DNA of 64,000 nucleotides from Jaltomata sinuosa. Taxonomy: Eukaryota; Streptophyta; Magnoliopsida; Solanales; Solanaceae. The notes beneath the pieces are model-generated. The model was not told the DNA's origin. It did no database searches and saw only the letters and a program-made list of their open reading frames with translations. The DNA is taken from positions 124,001 to 188,000 of the forward strand of contig QJPP01001848.1 in NCBI GenBank assembly GCA_003996215.1, read 5' to 3'. How positions within the stretch are numbered: position 1 is the stretch's first letter; the number at the start of each line of letters is the position of its first letter. The position numbers and the translations under genes are program-made. This document shows positions 22,901 to 34,587 of the stretch, one piece after another.

Positions 22901-24243
22901 CGAAGGGTCATTTTTACAATAGTTATTGGAGACTTGCGGATAAGTAGAAGAGGTGGGATTGGAAGGCTTTTGATCTTGGTTCAAGTGATCATTCTCGAGT
23001 CTAACTTTGCCTTTGGGATTTTGGGTAGACTTAGACTCAATAGGAGTAAGTTTTTCCTTACTATTATCATTAGTATCCTTAGTTCCTTGCAAAATATCAG
23101 TTAGTTCAATAGCATTTTGCTCAATTGCATTATATTGAAATTGAGCTCCAATATCATCTAAGGCATTAGGATCAATGGAAGTTAAGCGGTTAGGGTTAGA
23201 AGACTTACCTAGAATTGCAGGGGAACTTGTTTGATTATTCTTGTCAATATGCTAATTTATGAGAAGTAGTTGATTGCTCACCAAAAGAGTCTCACTGTTA
23301 GCATTTGTCACTGCCAAGTTGTGATCTGTAGAATTCAAATTTGAGGAAAAAAATTCTTTTGGTGAATCTTTGTTGCTCAAATAATCCTCAATAGCTTTGT
23401 GATCAGATTGGCTTTGAAAATTTATGCCTTGCCCTCCCGAAAAGCTATCTTCGGCCAACTCAACTCCGTTAGCTTTGAAAGAAAAATTGGAGGAGCTTTG
23501 AGCTTCCTCTAATGGAGTTTTGTGAGGGCAAACATTAGCATCATCCCCATAAACAATTTGGTACTATGTTTGCCCTGAAATGCTGACCGCAGCTCTGCCG
23601 CCGATGGTGGCGCCGCCGCCTAAAACTTCGCTGGAGAGTATTCCTTCTTCATTTTAAGTGAAAATTGGATCGTTGGGTGTGCATTGGTATGAGGATGAAA
23701 CCCAGTGGTTAGATTTCCATAAAACTCATCGGAGGCAGGTCAAAATTGACCGCGATTCTGTGGAGTTCCGTCGATTTGAACTGAGATCACTCTAGCGGCG
23801 ATTCCTCCATTAAATTCGTTCAACTTAGTATCATTAGAATCGTCTCCATGAGCTGAGTAAACATTAGTAGTCAAACCACATTGTAACTCATCTAAAGAAG
23901 TTCAAATTTGAGATCGCGAGTTTGGCAGAGCTCTGTTTGAATTCTCCAAATCAGTAGTTATAATTTTCTCCTTACAATTGGCTAAAACTTCATGTGTAGA
24001 ATGATTAATGGACTGCAAATCACTTCCAATTGTTGTAGTAACTCGAATCAATCCAGAATTAGCTAGTGACATAATCTTTTGAGCCCAAATCAGCTCATCG
24101 TTTGAAACTTCTATAACAGGTATCACAGATCTGTTTTGAAGATTCATGGATAAATCTTGGTGGGTTTTGTGCGCATTTTCATTGCGCTCATGTTGTTGTG
24201 GATCCGGTGGTCGAAGGAGATCCACCGGCGGCTCTGTGGCCAT
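19941..24243 (-). pseudogene. LINE ORF1: DUF4283/RRM-like domain plus CCHC knuckle, long low-complexity arms
   Basis: Starts MATEPPVDLLRPPDPQQ at 24243 and ends TGA 19943-19941, overlapping the ORF2 ATG as ATGA. The central part (about 22604-21960) matches the DUF4283 region of plant L1 ORF1 proteins (FNARHIYIDLDNEDD, PIVPIWITLLELPWQCYN) and is followed by CSYYKHQGHIVHAC, a CCHC knuckle with the second Cys replaced by Tyr. The N-terminal ~500 codons and the part after the knuckle are Asn/Gln/Ser/Thr-rich and contain internal repeats (VDTTTK; LGSNQ/LATNQ types; a ~50-base repeat near 21005-21100). About 1,430 codons in all, with at least four frame changes. ORF1 proteins bind element RNA. Confidence 0.85.
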
Positions 24244-24312
24244 TTCGGTAGATTGTCACTAGGTTCTCTAGAGAGAATTTTTTAGAGAGAGAAAATTCAA
24301 CCATTTTGCTTC

Positions 24313-26136
24313 CCCCTATAGTGGTTTGAGTGCCATGATGATGCCGCACCTGTGTCATTTTGACCGCAGGTGCACCAATTGCTTATAGTTAATTTAGCTT
24401 CTTCTCCTTCATTTCATATCATTTTCCAACTCATTCCTCCATTGATAAAGCTCAACTAAGGAGAGAAATCATCCATTTTCATTGATTTTTGTGTCTTATT
24501 GAGGTAATTCTCTTCCTATCCTCATTCTAGTCATCGTCCTAACATTATTTTCAAATCCTTTCCATTAATTTATCCTTTTTGCATGCAATTCTTGAACAAA
24601 GTGGACTTTGGAGCTATTTTAGTCCTCGACAAAAGTCCCATTTGCGCTTAAATTTTAGTTATGGGTTAATAAACCTGTTGCGAACATAAATGTGAAGTTT
24701 GTTTTTCGTTCTGTCATGAGAGCCCCGAGGGTCATTTTCTGACCTGATTTCTATATAACAATATGGGTTTTATTCATCTCGTCTTGATACCTAGATTATG
24801 TTCTTGATAGCATGACAATATTCTGAGGCTGTTCGAAAGGGAAAGGCATACGAGTGATAGTTCATGTTTGCAGTTTGATCCCGAGGTAGGTTACTGTTTA
24901 CTATTTTAAGACTTGGCTTAGTTAGATTTTATATGTTAAGAGTTACATGAATGTTAGGCTAGGCTTAGGTTAGAATTAGCCTTGAACCCTGCTTCTGCTT
25001 ATCTTAGCTATTTTCAGGACTACAGAGTAGTATCACCATGTTTATCCTTAGTTTAGGATCCCGTAGTCTGCTGTGGCTAGCCTAGAATCCTTAGAATAAT
25101 TAAGGGAGGTTTTAGAGGTAGAGTAGGTGCTCTTACTTGTTTTTTGGTTTTATTTTCGTTTTTGCCCTTTTAATTCTTTTATTGGTGCATATATGGGCCC
25201 GAGGCCATAGCGAGGATCAAATAGAGTGCCAGGTCAGTTATCTTATTAGGAAGGTGTTTTACCCTGAATGACTTAATATTCTCTGAGCATGGCATCATAT
25301 ATCATTACTGTATTACATGGCTATTGGTTTTGGAAATGAAAGAAACATGAGATTTTGGTCCAAATTTAGGATTTTACTTAACCACTGCTTTTTGAAGGAA
25401 AGGAAAGTACCACTGTTATTCCGGTCTGAGGGATATTTCCGGACCCTTTATCTATTTTACTTTTCTATTGATGAGTCAGAGGCACGATTTCAGGCAGCCC
25501 GAGGAGCAGATATCCGAGTTTTACTTTTATACATATGTTGATGAGCTCGAGGTTCCTTTCAGGAGCCTGGGGTACCATATACTGGGATTTTACTTTTTTG
25601 CATTGGCCATACTCCGCATCATATCATCACATGATGCATTGCACTACATTACCTAGGTGTACTTGAGTGCTTTTACTTGGTTTATCATTGTTGCCTTCAT
25701 TGTCAGATAGATAGTTCTATTTTTCTAATGATAACTAGATTTAGGTGGATTCCTGTAGTTAATTTACTTTCCCGTAGCTTATTATATATATTATATTTCT
25801 GAGCTCGGTTGAACTATGATGCCTACTGGGTACCCATTGTTTTGGTACTCAATACTACACTTTGCATCTTTTTTTGATGCAACACCTTATACGAGGCACC
25901 CTCGTTGACCCTCTAATCATTCGTGGCCAGTTGCTGTTTGGATAACACTGAGCTCTTGGCATTTTGGAGACCCCTTTACTGCTTTCTATCTATATACCTG
26001 TCTATATTTTTTTTATTTTGGATAGACATCACATGTTGTACAGTTATTCCGTACTTTAGATGCTCTTATATCGGTGACATCATGTCCAAGGTTGGTCTAG
26101 TAGATATTTTGTCTTCTGGGTCACTTTGGGGCCATT

Positions 26137-26180
<44 letters not shown>

Positions 26181-26319
26181 GTTGTTGGCCCCCTCCTTGT
26201 ATGCTTCCTTCTTGTATTTCATTATTTAAACTGTTTTATCATACTTTTGCATCTTTGGGTTGGCTTGCCTACTGGGGGGTTATGTAGGCTCTATCATAGC
26301 CCAATTTTAGGTCGTGACA
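24313..26319 (+). repeat. LTR1 of the array, part after the LINE
   Basis: Resumes with the right TSD copy and GTTTGAGTGCCATG and runs to GGTCGTGACA at 26319. Includes an (AT)n run at about 26143-26175. The reading frames here (for example 25317-25541 and 25923-26480) recur in shifted and broken form in the other LTRs and do not encode a conserved protein. Confidence 0.9.
26143..26175. repeat. AT dinucleotide microsatellite in LTR1
   Basis: An uninterrupted TA run near the 3' end of LTR1. LTR3 has a shorter, interrupted run at the matching place (about 37124-37147) and LTR2 a very short one (about 30855-30865). Confidence 0.85.
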
Positions 26320-26322
26320 GAG

Positions 26323-26336
26323 TGGTATCTGAGTCT
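26323..26336 (+). other. Primer-binding site of internal region A (tRNA-iMet)
   Basis: Three bases after the end of LTR1 the sequence reads TGGTATCTGAGTC. The canonical plant initiator-Met primer site is TGGTATCAGAGC, so two or three bases have changed. Confidence 0.8.
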
Positions 26337-26517
26337 AGGTTCACCAGTCTTACTAGTACAAGAGACATGTGTGTAGTGGATCAGTACAATGACATCCGTA
26401 TTCTATTTGTGAGAGGTTCTAGGACATTCCTAGTAAATATTCCATCTTGTTTGATTCCTTATCGCGTGTCCTTAACCTAATCAACTTCTAAGTATCTTTT
26501 GTTTCACTCTTTCTCAT

Positions 26518-27773
26518 ATGGTTCGGACGAGGTCAATAACAGGCGAGGACGAGGGCCCTACACCTACAGTTAGAGCCCCAACAAGGGGATAGGGTAGAGG
26601 TTGACCTAGACATCAAAGTAGGGGATGGGCTATGGCGCGACCTTGGGCCCAGACTAGGTTACCATCGCCAAATCCTGATATTGGGGTTAGGGAGGTACAA
26701 TATAAGCTAAAAGGTGTGGGGCTAGCCCAGTATCCGACAGGTTTGGTGGCTACTCCAGTGCTACAGGACACATTGGTTTGCATGCTTGGGTTCCTTAAGG
26801 TTATGACATAGCCAGAAGCTTCGCACAATACTCTAATTGGTTCTCAGGTCAGGGACGAGGCTCAGACTTCAGCCCAGGTAGAAACACAGGGTTCAGAAGC
26901 ATAACTTGCTACTTCGGCTCCCTGATTAGAGGTGTTGTCGATCCCTATAGTTGTTCCACCTATTCTAGCTGGGCCGGTCATATCTGCTGAGGAGAAGAAG
27001 ATGCTTGGTCGGTTTCTATGGTTGGGTCCCCTGAGATTTTTAGGTGCTCCTAGGGAGGATGTGCATGAGTTTTTAACTAGTTACCAGGACATATTGCATA
27101 ATCTTGGGTTGGCTGAGTCACACAGAGTAGATTTCACTGCATTCAGATAGATAGTCTAGCAAAATAGTGGTGGAGGTCATATATAGCTTGCTGACCAGCC
27201 GGGTTACCTCGGCTTACTTAGGTACAGTTCTCTAAAGGTTTCTTGGTGAAGTATGTACCGTGGATCTTGAAGGAGTGGTTGATGGATGAGGTCTCTAGGT
27301 TAGACTAGGGTTCCATGTCTATTTCAGTGTATATGGTCCATTTCCATGAGTTTGCTAGGCATACCACCATGATTCTACTGACCAATCATGAGAGGGTGCA
27401 TCATTTTCTCTGAGGTTTGACCTTACAACTCTGTTTGGCTAGAAAGGTTATGGTAGCATCAGACCAGTTCTTCATGGAGGTTGTGGATCATGCTTGCACT
27501 ATTGAGGGTATACTTTGCAAGGCCCAAGGGGCACCGATAAGAGGCCTCACCATCATGGAAGTTACATTGGCTCACAGACATGGGTCATAGGCTAGTTTAG
27601 TAGGGTCCAACATCAACAGTGTTTCTAGCTGAGCCAGCTTATTCAAGTAGTATTACAGATTGCTGAGGGGCAGAGTGGTCAGGGTTTGATTAAGTCTTTG
27701 TAAGGTGCTCATTATGGGTCCATAGGGCCTGGTAGTCATTCTAATTCAGCTAGGTCTTCACATCAGGATATAG
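26518..27773 (+). pseudogene. gag pseudogene of region A
   Basis: ATG at 26518 gives MVRTRSITGEDEGPTPT and then a TAG. The same sequence is recognisable in B (from 31213) and in element C (from 43583, start lost). Downstream parts include the EEKKMLGRFLWLGPLRFLGA stretch (26932-27150) and remnants of the gag core (about 27230-27520). Many stops. It ends at a deletion junction near 27773, where gag text (TCTTCACATCAGGATATAG) is joined straight to the 3' end of integrase. Confidence 0.8.
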
Positions 27774-28335
27774 ATTTTGGGTCATTCAGGATAGACTTTG
27801 CACTACCCAGAGTAGGCAGAAGAGTTATGCTGACTGGAGCGTTCTAGACTTAGAGTTTATGGTTGGTAACCGTGTTCCTATGGGTGTTTCTCATGAAGGG
27901 CGTGATGAGGTTCAGGAGGAAGGGTAAGCTTAGTCCTAGGTTCATTGGGCCATTTGAGATCCTTCATTACATTGGGGAGATTGCTTTTGAGTTGGCCCTG
28001 CCTCATCTCTTTTTGGTGCTTATCCAGTTTTCCATGTTTCTATGTTGCAGCGGTATATTTTGGATAAGTCTCATATGCTTTAGTGGGATTCTATACAGTT
28101 GGATAAGTCTCTGGCTTTTGAGTAGGAGCCTATTGCTATCATAGACAGGCAGGTTAGGAAGTTGAGGTCCAAGGAGATTCCGTCAGCTAATGTTCAGTGG
28201 CGGCATCATCCTGTCAACAAGGCCACTTGCGAGATTCAGACCGATATACGGACCCACTACCCTCACCTTTTCAAGCCTCCAGGTATCTTCTTTTCTTTAA
28301 CTTTTAAGGTTGAAAGTTCTTTTAGTAGTGGATGT
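27774..28335 (+). pseudogene. 3' end of pol of region A (integrase tail and chromodomain-like tail)
   Basis: Contains MKGVMRFRRKGKLSPRFIGP (the GPY/F region) and KEIPSANVQWRHHPVNKATC through THYPHLFKPPG, the chromodomain-like tail. Protease, RT, RNase H and the catalytic part of integrase are missing: compared with element C about 4.2 kb is gone. The coding end lies next to LTR2. Confidence 0.82.
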
Positions 28336-31003
28336 TATAATAACCCTCTAGGTTATTTCCTTGAATTTATGCTTTTTCCATATTTTGAACCTTCCCACAG
28401 CAGCTAGCCAAAACTGACGGTTCATTTCCAGGGCCTTTCATTTGTATTTTAAGATCATTTCCCTATTTTGCAACTCTTTAGGCTGGTAGATTTGAATTTG
28501 GTCAACATTCAGAGAAGACGGCCTCGGATAAAAATTTCATCAGCGCTATAAGCTATAGAATGTAAACTTTGGGCTAGAGGGACCTTTGGTTCAGGTCCCG
28601 TGGCTTCCAGACACAATTTGGGCTATTGGATTCTATTTTTGATTAAAGTTGGTACTTGGGCATGGGGCCCACTTTTTGCTGAGATGATATCTGTTGGGAA
28701 TTTCATCAATTCCCTCAAGTTCAAAATGCCATTTTTGGTAGGGTAGCATGTTTAGTTTGTGTTCACAGGGTTTCGAATAAATCTCATGGGTGCGATTGGA
28801 GAGTTTTGTGGCTTGTTGCAGTTCGTGCTGCTTTTTATAGTATGGCGCACCTGTGCTCCTAGGGGAAGCACCTCCATAACTACACCTGCAGTCCTGGGTG
28901 ACGCAAGCAGGGGGCACCCCTGCGCTATTTTGACTGCACTGGTGGTGCCGCCCCTGCAGCGTGTTCACCACACTTGTGGGGGTTGGGAGTTTGGTTAACC
29001 ACCGCCCTTGCGGTGGTTTGGGTGCCATGGCGATGCCACACATGCATCATTTTGATTGCAGGTGCGGATCACTGGTAGATAAATGAGCTTCTTCTCCTTC
29101 ATTTCATATCATTTTCCAACTCATTCCTCCATTGATAAAGCTCGGCTAAGGCAAGAAATCATCCATTTTCATTGAGTCTTGTGTCCTATGTAGGTAATTC
29201 TCTTCCTATCCTCGTTCTAGTCATTGTAATAACATTATTTCTGAATTCTTTCTGTTAATTTATGCTTTTTTCATGGAATTCTTGAACAAGTGGACTCCGG
29301 GGTTGTTTTGGGCAACGAGACGAGTCCCGTTTGCGCTCAAATTTTGGGCATGGGTTAATAAATCTGTTGCAAATATAATTGTGAAATTTGTTTTCCATTC
29401 TATCGCATGGGCCCTGAGGGTCATTTTCTGACCTGATTTTTGACCAATTTTCCATATAGCAATATGGGTATTATTCTTCTCGTCTTGACACCAGGATTAT
29501 GTTCTTGATAGCGTGGCAGGATTCTGAGGCTATTCAGAAAGGGAAGTCATACAAGTGACAGTTTGTATTTGTATTTCGTTCTCAAGTTAGGTTACGATTT
29601 ACTATTTTAAGACGGCTTAGTTAGATTTTATATGTTATGAGTTACATGAATATTAGGCTAGGCTTAGGTTGGAATTAGGCTTGAACCCTATTTCTTCTTA
29701 TCTTGGCCATTTTTGGGACTGTAGAATAGTATCACATTGTTTATCCTTAGTTTAGGATCCCATAATCTATTGTGGCTAGCCTAGAATTCTTAGAATAATT
29801 TTGGGAAGTTTTAGAGGCAGAGTATGTGCTCTTACTTGTTTTCTGGTTTTATTTCTATTTTCTCCCTTTTTATTCCTGTATTGGTGTATATGTGGGCCCC
29901 AGGTCATAACGTGGATCGGATAGAGTGACAGGTCAGTTATCTTGTTTGGAGGGTGTTTTACCCTGATTGACTTAATATTCTCTGAACATGGCATCATATC
30001 TCATTACTGCATTACATGGCTATTCATTTTGGAAATGAAAGAAACATGGGATTTTGGGTCTTAATTCGGGATTTTACTTAACCACTAGTTTTTGAAGGAA
30101 AAAATGGTACCACTGTTATGCCGGTCCGAGGGACATTTTTGGACCCTTTATATATTTTACTTTCCTGTTAATGAGTGTAAGGCACAATTTTGAGCGACCC
30201 GAGGAGCGCATATTCGGGTTTTATTTTCTTGCATATGTTGATGAGCTCGAGGTTCCTTCTGGGCACCCGAGGTACCAGATACTGGGTTTTTACTTTTCTG
30301 CATTGGCCATACTCTGCATCATATCATTTCACAATGCATTGCACTGCATTATCTAGGTGTACTTGGAGTGCTTTTACCTGTTTTATCATTATTTTCTCAC
30401 CGTCAGAGAGATAGTTTTGTTTTTCTGACGATAACTAGATTTTGATGGATCCCTGTAGCTAGTTTACTTTACTGTGGTTTATTATATATATCATCTTTAT
30501 ACGCTCAGTCGGCCTATGATGCCTACTAGGTACCCGTTGTTTTGGTACTCATACTACACTCTGCATCTTTTTTTGATACAACACCTAGTACGAGCCACCC
30601 TCGTTGACCCTCCAGTCATTTGTGGACAGCTGTTGTTCAGATTGCGGTGAGCTCCTGATGTTTTGAAGACCCCTTTACTGCTTTCCATCTACATACCTGT
30701 CTATATTTTTGTAGTTTGGATAGACATCACCTGTTGTATAGCAATTCCGTTATTTAGATGCTCTTGTACCGATGACATCAGGTCCGGGGTTAGTTTGGTA
30801 GATATTTTGTCTTCTCAGTTACTTTGGGGCCATTTTTGTATATTTATTACTATTGATATATATATGTTGTTTTCCCCATCCTTGTATGCTTCCCTCCCAT
30901 ATTTCATTATTTAAACTGATTTATTATACTTTTGCATCTTTGGGTTGGCTTGCCTACTGGGGGTTAGGTAGGCGCCATCACAGCCCAATTTTAGGTTGTG
31001 AAA
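28336..31003 (+). repeat. LTR2 (middle LTR of the array)
   Basis: Starts TATAATAACCC (for TGTAATGACCC) right after GTGGATGT and ends GGTTGTGAAA (for GTGACA), followed by a primer site. It serves as 3' LTR of A and 5' LTR of B at once. Both terminal dinucleotides are mutated. Confidence 0.9.
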
Positions 31004-31006
31004 GAG

Positions 31007-31019
31007 TGGTATCAGATCT
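31007..31019 (+). other. Primer-binding site of internal region B (tRNA-iMet)
   Basis: TGGTATCAGATCTC, three bases after the end of LTR2. The first ten bases match the iMet primer site exactly. Confidence 0.85.
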
Positions 31020-31212
31020 CTAGGTTCACCAGTCTTGACAGTACAAGAGCTATGTGTGTAGTAGAGTTTCATGGATCAGTACAATAACATCTGTATCCTA
31101 TTTGTGAGAGGCTATAGGACATTCCTAGGAAATATTCCATCTTGTTTGATTCCTTATCTTGTGTCCTTGACCTAATCAACTTCTAAGTATCTTTTGTTTC
31201 ACTCTTTCTCAG

Positions 31213-32684
31213 ATGGTTCGAACGAGGTAAATAACAGGTGAGGACAAGGGCCCTGCACCTATAGTTAGATCCTTAACTAGCGGACATGGTAGAGGTCGAC
31301 CTTGAGATTAAGGTATGGGATGGGCTGTGATGCCACGTCGGGCCCAGACTAGGTTACTATGGCCAAAGCCTGATATTAGGGTTAAGGAGGTACAATATAA
31401 GCTGAAAAGTGTGGGGCTAGCCCAATATCTGGCAAGTTTCGTGGCTACTCTAGTGATACAAGACATATTGGTTTGCTTGCTTGGGTTCCATGATGGTATT
31501 ACATAGCCAGAAGCTTCGCCAGATACTCCAATTGGTTCTCAGTTCAGGGAAGAGGCTCAGACTTCAGCCTAGGCAGCAACACAGGGTTCAGAAGTGCAAC
31601 TTGTTACTGCGGCTCCCTGATTAGAGGTGTTGTCGATCCCTACAGGTTTTCCACCTATTCCAGATGGGTCGGTCATGTCTTCTGAGGAACTGAAGATGCT
31701 TGGTAGGTTTCTATGGTTGGGTCCCCTGAGGTTTTTAGGTTCTCCTAGGGAGGATGTGCATGAGTTTTTGAATAGTTGCCAGGAAAGATTGAATAATCTT
31801 GGGTTGGCTGAGTCGCACAGAGCATATTACACCGCATTTAGCTAGATAGTCTAGCGAAATAGTGGTGGAGGTTGTATGTAGCTTGCAGACCAGCCAGGTC
31901 ACCTTTGCTTACTTAGGTACAATTCTTTAAAGGTTTTTTGGTGAAGTATGTACCGTGGAGCTTGAGGGAGCGGTTGATGGATGAGTTCCCCAGGTTAGAC
32001 TAGGGTTCCATGTCTATTACAGTGTATGAGGTCCATTTCCATGAGTTCGCTAGGCATGCCACCATGTTTCTTCCCACCAAGCACGAGAGGGTGCATCACT
32101 TTGTCTATGGTTTGACCTTACAACTCTCTTTGGCTAGAGAGGTTATGGTAGCATCAGGCCAGTCCTTCTTGGAGGTTGTGGATCATACCTGCACTATTGA
32201 GGGCATACTTTGCGATGCCCAAGAGAGAAGCGATAAAAGGCCTCGCCATCAGGGCAGTTATAATGGCTGACAAACACGGGGCATAGGCTACTTTGGTAGG
32301 GGCCAGCATCAGTAGTGTTTCTAGCCAAGACAACTTATTTAGGTGGTATTACAAATTGCTGAGGGGCTGAGTAGTCAGGGTTTGATTTAGTCTTTGTAAG
32401 GTGCTTATTCTGGGTCCATAGGCCCTGTTAGTCATTTCTATTCAGCTAGGTCTTCACATCAGGATATAGTTATCCGGGGTTCTTATGAGTGTGGTAAGTT
32501 TGTCCATTTTTCTAGGGAGTGTCCTTTGGTGCAACATCGTAGGTGTTAGGATCAGCCAGTACAGGCCCCTAGGGCTCTATTATCACCAGCTAGAGGTGGT
32601 GCAAAGGTTAGTAGGGGTGGTCCCCAGGGTACTCGAGGTGGTCCTCAGTCTGGTAGATCAGGTGGTTTTGGTGGTCAGAGCCAT
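31213..32684 (+). pseudogene. gag pseudogene of region B
   Basis: ATG at 31213 is followed by a TAA at codon 6. The gag core is best seen at 32010-32270 (VYEVHFHEFARHATMFLPTK, HHFVYGLTLQLSLAREV). A CCHC knuckle follows near 32480-32525, reading SYECGKFVHFSREC, with its first Cys lost. Then comes a Gly-rich, basic linker (GGPQGTRGGPQSGRSGGFGG) that leads into protease. Multiple stops. Confidence 0.82.
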
Positions 32685-34533
32685 ATGTATGAATTTATGG
32701 GCCATCTAGAGGTTGAGGCTTTAGATATTGTCATCACAGGTACGGTCTCTGTTTGTCATCAATCAACTTCTACTTTGTTTGATGCGGGGTCTACATTCTC
32801 CTATGTGTCTTCTTATTATGCTACTCATTTGGAGTCTACTTCTGAGCTATTACCTGTGCCTTTGCACGTAGCTACCCTAGTAGGATATTCTTTAGTAGTA
32901 GGTCATATATACTGAGCGTGTGTGGTGACTATCCTGAGGTATGACATGTGGGTAGACCCTATTGTGCTAGACATGGTTGATTTTGATGTGATTTTAGGCA
33001 TGCATTAGTTGTCTCCCTACTATGCGTACTTGTATTGCTTCGCCAAGACCACTACTCTATGGATGCATGGTATCCCTCTTATAGTATGGAAGGGTGCTGA
33101 TAGCCATATCCCGAGGGGACTTATATCCATCTTGAGCACCTAGCAGTTGGTTGGGAAGGGTTGCGTATCCTATCTTGCTTACGTTTGTGATACCAGTGCC
33201 ACCAGACCTTCACTTGAGTTAGTTCCTCTGGTTTCTGAGTATTCAGATGTGTTTTCTTCTGATATACCTGGTCTTCCTCCTGATCGTCATATTGAATTTG
33301 CCATCAATGTCAAGTTGACCACTCGGCCCATTTCTATCTGCCATATCAGATAGCACCAGTCGAGTGGAGGGAGCTTAAGGATCAGCTCTAGGATTTGTTA
33401 AGTAGACTATTCATCAGGCCCAATGTGTCTCCATGGGGTGTTCTGGTTCTGTTTGTAAAGAAGAAGGATGGGTCCATGCATTTGTGTATCAACTACAGAC
33501 AGTTGAATAAGGTGATAGTTTAGAACACGTATCCGATGCCATGTATTGATGATCTATTTGACTAGCTACAGGGTGTTGTGGTGTTCTCTAAGATAGACTT
33601 GAGGTCCGGTTATCACCAGTTGAGGATTAGGGCTGTGGATATCCCAAAGACTACATTTAGGACTTTATATATCAACTATGAGTTCCTAGTCATGTATTTT
33701 GGTTGACTAATGACCCACCTGTATTTATGGAGTTGATGAACCGTGTGTTCAAAGCCTACCTTGATTCCTTCATGATTATGTTCATCGGTGACATCTTGGT
33801 ATATTCGAGGAGTAGCGAGGAGCATGAGTAGCATCTGAGAGTTGTACTTCAGATCTTGTGAGATCATCAGTTGTATGCCTATTCAGATTCTAGAGGATAT
33901 GTTGCGGTCCTATTTTATTAATTTTGGGGGTCAGTGGGACCATTTTTTAGTCTTGGCAGAGTTTGCGTATAATAATAGACACCATTCCAGCATTCTGATA
34001 GCTCCATTTGAGGCTTTGTATGGTAGGTGGTGCAGATCTACGGTGGCTTAGTTTAATGCCTTTGAGGTTAGGCTGTGGGGTACTTACTTTCTTCGTGATT
34101 CTATGGATAGAATTCGAGTTATTCAGGAGAGACTATGCACTACCCAGAGAAGGTAGAAGAGTTATGCTGACTGGAGGGTTTGAGACATAGAGTTTATGGT
34201 TGGTAACTGTGTTCCTTTGGGTGTCTCCTATGAAGGGCGTGATGAGGTTGAGTAGGAAGGGTAAGCTTAGTCCTAGGTTCATTAGGCCATTTGAGATAGC
34301 GGCAATATATTTTGGATAAGTCTCATGTGCTTTAGTGGGATTCTGTACAGTTGGATAAGTCTTTGGCTTTTGAGGAGGAGCCTATTGCTATCTTATAAAG
34401 GCAGGTTAGGAAGTTGAGGTCCAAGGAGATTTAATCAGTTAAGGTTCAGTGGTGGCATCGTCTTGTCGACGAGGACACTTGCAAGATCGAGATCGATATG
34501 CGGCCCCGCTATCCTCACCTTTTCGAGCCTTGA
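32685..34533 (+). pseudogene. pol pseudogene of region B with RT/integrase deletion
   Basis: Protease (32685-32915; LFDAGSTFSYVSS, D-A-G where D-S-G is usual). An inter-domain stretch follows to 33350. RT fragments (33360-33870) include NVSPWG, VVVFSKIDLRSGYHQLR and FIGDILVYS, where the first catalytic Asp is Gly. At about 33880 the text jumps from RT (TCATCAGTTGTATGCC) to the C-terminal part of integrase (ATTCAGATTCTAGAGGATATGTTGCGG), removing RNase H and most of integrase, about 1.5 kb compared with C. The rest carries AEFAYNNRHHSS, a decayed GPY/F region and chromodomain remnants. Confidence 0.85.
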
Positions 34534-34587
34534 GGTATCTTCTTTTCTTTAACTTTCTAGGTTGGAAGTTCTTTTAGTAGTGGATGT

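Larger units (their letters stand above)
15367..24312 (-). mobile_element. LINE (plant L1 type), nearly full length, inserted in LTR1
   Basis: On the minus strand the element starts at 24312 with a short 69-base leader, has ORF1 and ORF2, a 3' UTR and a terminal poly(A) seen as TTTTTTTT at 15367-15374. It is flanked by an 11-bp TSD: CCCCTATGGTG at 15356-15366 and CCCCTATAGTG at 24313-24323, one mismatch. Joining the flanks through one TSD copy recreates the LTR as seen in LTR3. Length is 8.95 kb, long for a plant L1 because ORF1 is long. Both ORFs carry stops and frameshifts. Since LTR2 and LTR3 lack it, the LINE came after the array formed. Confidence 0.93.

Noticed and set aside
25317..26480. 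ORFs in LTR1, including a 185-codon frame with many aromatic residues
   Set aside because: The matching stretches in LTR2 and LTR3 are broken or shifted, as expected for non-coding LTR sequence; the (TA) run makes part of the frame.
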